DNA of 7,498 nt from an uncultured Christensenella sp. (GTDB lineage Bacteria > Bacillota > Clostridia > Christensenellales > UBA3700). This document shows positions 7,236-7,498 of this stretch, piece by piece. The first letter of the stretch is position 1. Each line of letters starts with the position of its first letter. The translations under genes and the position numbers were made by a program. The notes under the pieces are model-generated. The model saw nothing but the letters and a program-made list of their open reading frames with translations, was not told the DNA's origin and made no database searches. Location of the stretch: NCBI GenBank assembly GCA_910584035.1, contig CAJTZR010000055.1:4260-11757 (forward strand), written 5' to 3'.

Positions 7236-7277
7236 TTTAAAGACAAATCATTAAAAGGTTCGCAAATTGTCTTTAAA
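7236..7277. repeat. 11-bp perfect inverted repeat with 20-nt loop
   Basis: TTTAAAGACAA (7236-7246) is the exact reverse complement of TTGTCTTTAAA (7267-7277). The 20-nt spacer contains AAAAGGTTCGCAAA. The GAC/GTC core makes this more specific than chance AT pairing. No T-run follows directly, so it is not a canonical terminator. It could be an RNA leader hairpin or a binding site for a dimeric protein upstream of the gene at the right edge. Confidence 0.45.
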
Positions 7278-7410
7278 AATAATGCTTAGTTTTTTAATTG
7301 CTTTAATACAAAATCATTCAAAAATCGATATTAAATTGATTTTTTTGTTTAATACTTAATTAAAAGCTTGTGTAATTTTAACGCATTATTAAAATATTTA
7401 GAAAATATTA

Positions 7411-7443
7411 AAGCTTAATTAAGGTTTTGATAATGTTAAGCTT
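7411..7443. promoter_or_regulatory. 8-bp inverted repeat bracketing a putative translation start
   Basis: AAGCTTAA (7411-7418) and TTAAGCTT (7436-7443) are reverse complements. The 17-nt spacer holds the weak Shine-Dalgarno AAGG (7421-7424) and the ATG (7433-7435) of the possible gene at the right edge. As RNA it would present the initiation site in a loop; as DNA it could be an operator. Both roles are inference. Confidence 0.3.
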
Positions 7444-7498
7444 ACTTTTATTGCAAAGAATATCTGAGGTTAAACATATTTTGGATGAAGATTTAAAA
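7433..7498 (+). CDS. Possible start of an unidentified gene, 3' partial at window edge
   Basis: An ATG at 7433 opens a frame of 22 codons that runs off the right edge without a stop, which is notable because the preceding 760 bp are full of stops. The visible peptide is MLSLLLLQRISEVKHILDED followed by LK: a short hydrophobic start and then an amphipathic, charged helix-like segment. AAGG (7421-7424) lies eight bases upstream as a weak ribosome-binding site. The base composition becomes less AT-extreme here, as expected on entering a gene. I do not recognise the family. A small regulator with an N-terminal helix is conceivable, but the fragment is too short to say. Confidence 0.4.
   Translation, partial: MLSLLLLQRISEVKHILDEDLK

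Larger units (their letters stand above)
6673..7432. other. 760-bp AT-rich intergenic region without a supported gene
   Basis: Stops are dense in all six frames and no reading frame has both a start and a ribosome-binding site with useful length. The region is more AT-rich than the genes. It contains a long AT hairpin close to thrC (6721-6773), a strong terminator (6867-6896), an orphan Shine-Dalgarno-like AAAAGGAGAG (6911-6920) followed by a frame of only a few codons, and an 11-bp inverted repeat (7236-7277). A weak hairpin followed by T-residues (7320-7347) is mostly A-T pairs. A possible promoter for the gene at the right edge is TTGTGT (7368-7373), 16 bp, TAAAAT (7390-7395). Confidence 0.6.

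Noticed and set aside
7255..7275. GGTTCG motif resembling a tRNA T-loop
   Set aside because: The flanking bases do not form the five-pair T-stem and there is no acceptor, anticodon or D-arm nearby.
7320..7347. AT-rich hairpin followed by T-residues as a terminator
   Set aside because: The stem is almost all A-T pairs with one G-T wobble and there is no transcript to terminate just upstream; it is likely compositional.

Overview
The window looks like an ordinary chromosomal stretch from a low-GC, Gram-positive anaerobe, most likely a Clostridia-type member of the Bacillota. The reasons are the strongly A/T-biased DNA, the T/A-ending codons, exclusive use of TAA stops, purine-rich Shine-Dalgarno sites, and the order DUF1385 / prmC / prfA, which is typical of that group. 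All convincing genes are on the + strand. I see no CRISPR array, transposase, phage gene, tRNA or rRNA.

Layout. (1) Positions 2-1531 hold a gene cut by the left edge. It fuses a DUF1385 integral-membrane domain to PrmC, the methyltransferase that modifies the GGQ glutamine of class I release factors. (2) Positions 1549-2619, 17 nt downstream, encode release factor 1 (prfA), the substrate of that methyltransferase, so the pair forms a translation-termination operon. (3) Positions 2620-3258 are a 639-bp gap with a post-prfA hairpin and a doubtful minus-strand reading frame. (4) Positions 3259-4650 encode an HMGL-like (DRE-TIM) acyl-CoA condensing enzyme without the LeuA allosteric domain, best matched to the Re-citrate synthase type. 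(5) Positions 4734-5135 encode a small uncharacterised P-loop NTPase with a good promoter and a strong ribosome-binding site; its real start is an ATG inside the longer open frame. (6) A terminator-like hairpin lies just upstream of thrC. (7) Positions 5194-6672 encode threonine synthase. (8) Positions 6673-7432 are about 760 bp of very AT-rich DNA containing one excellent terminator and several inverted repeats. (9) The start of a further gene may run off the right edge from 7433.

Functionally, the left part serves peptide release and the right part serves central and amino-acid metabolism: citrate entry toward 2-oxoglutarate and glutamate, and the last step of threonine synthesis. Nothing seen here amounts to a new multi-gene system. 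The items most worth a second look are the membrane-fused PrmC, the Re-citrate-synthase-like enzyme, the orphan P-loop protein, the hairpin before thrC, and the inverted repeat that brackets the possible start codon at the right edge.
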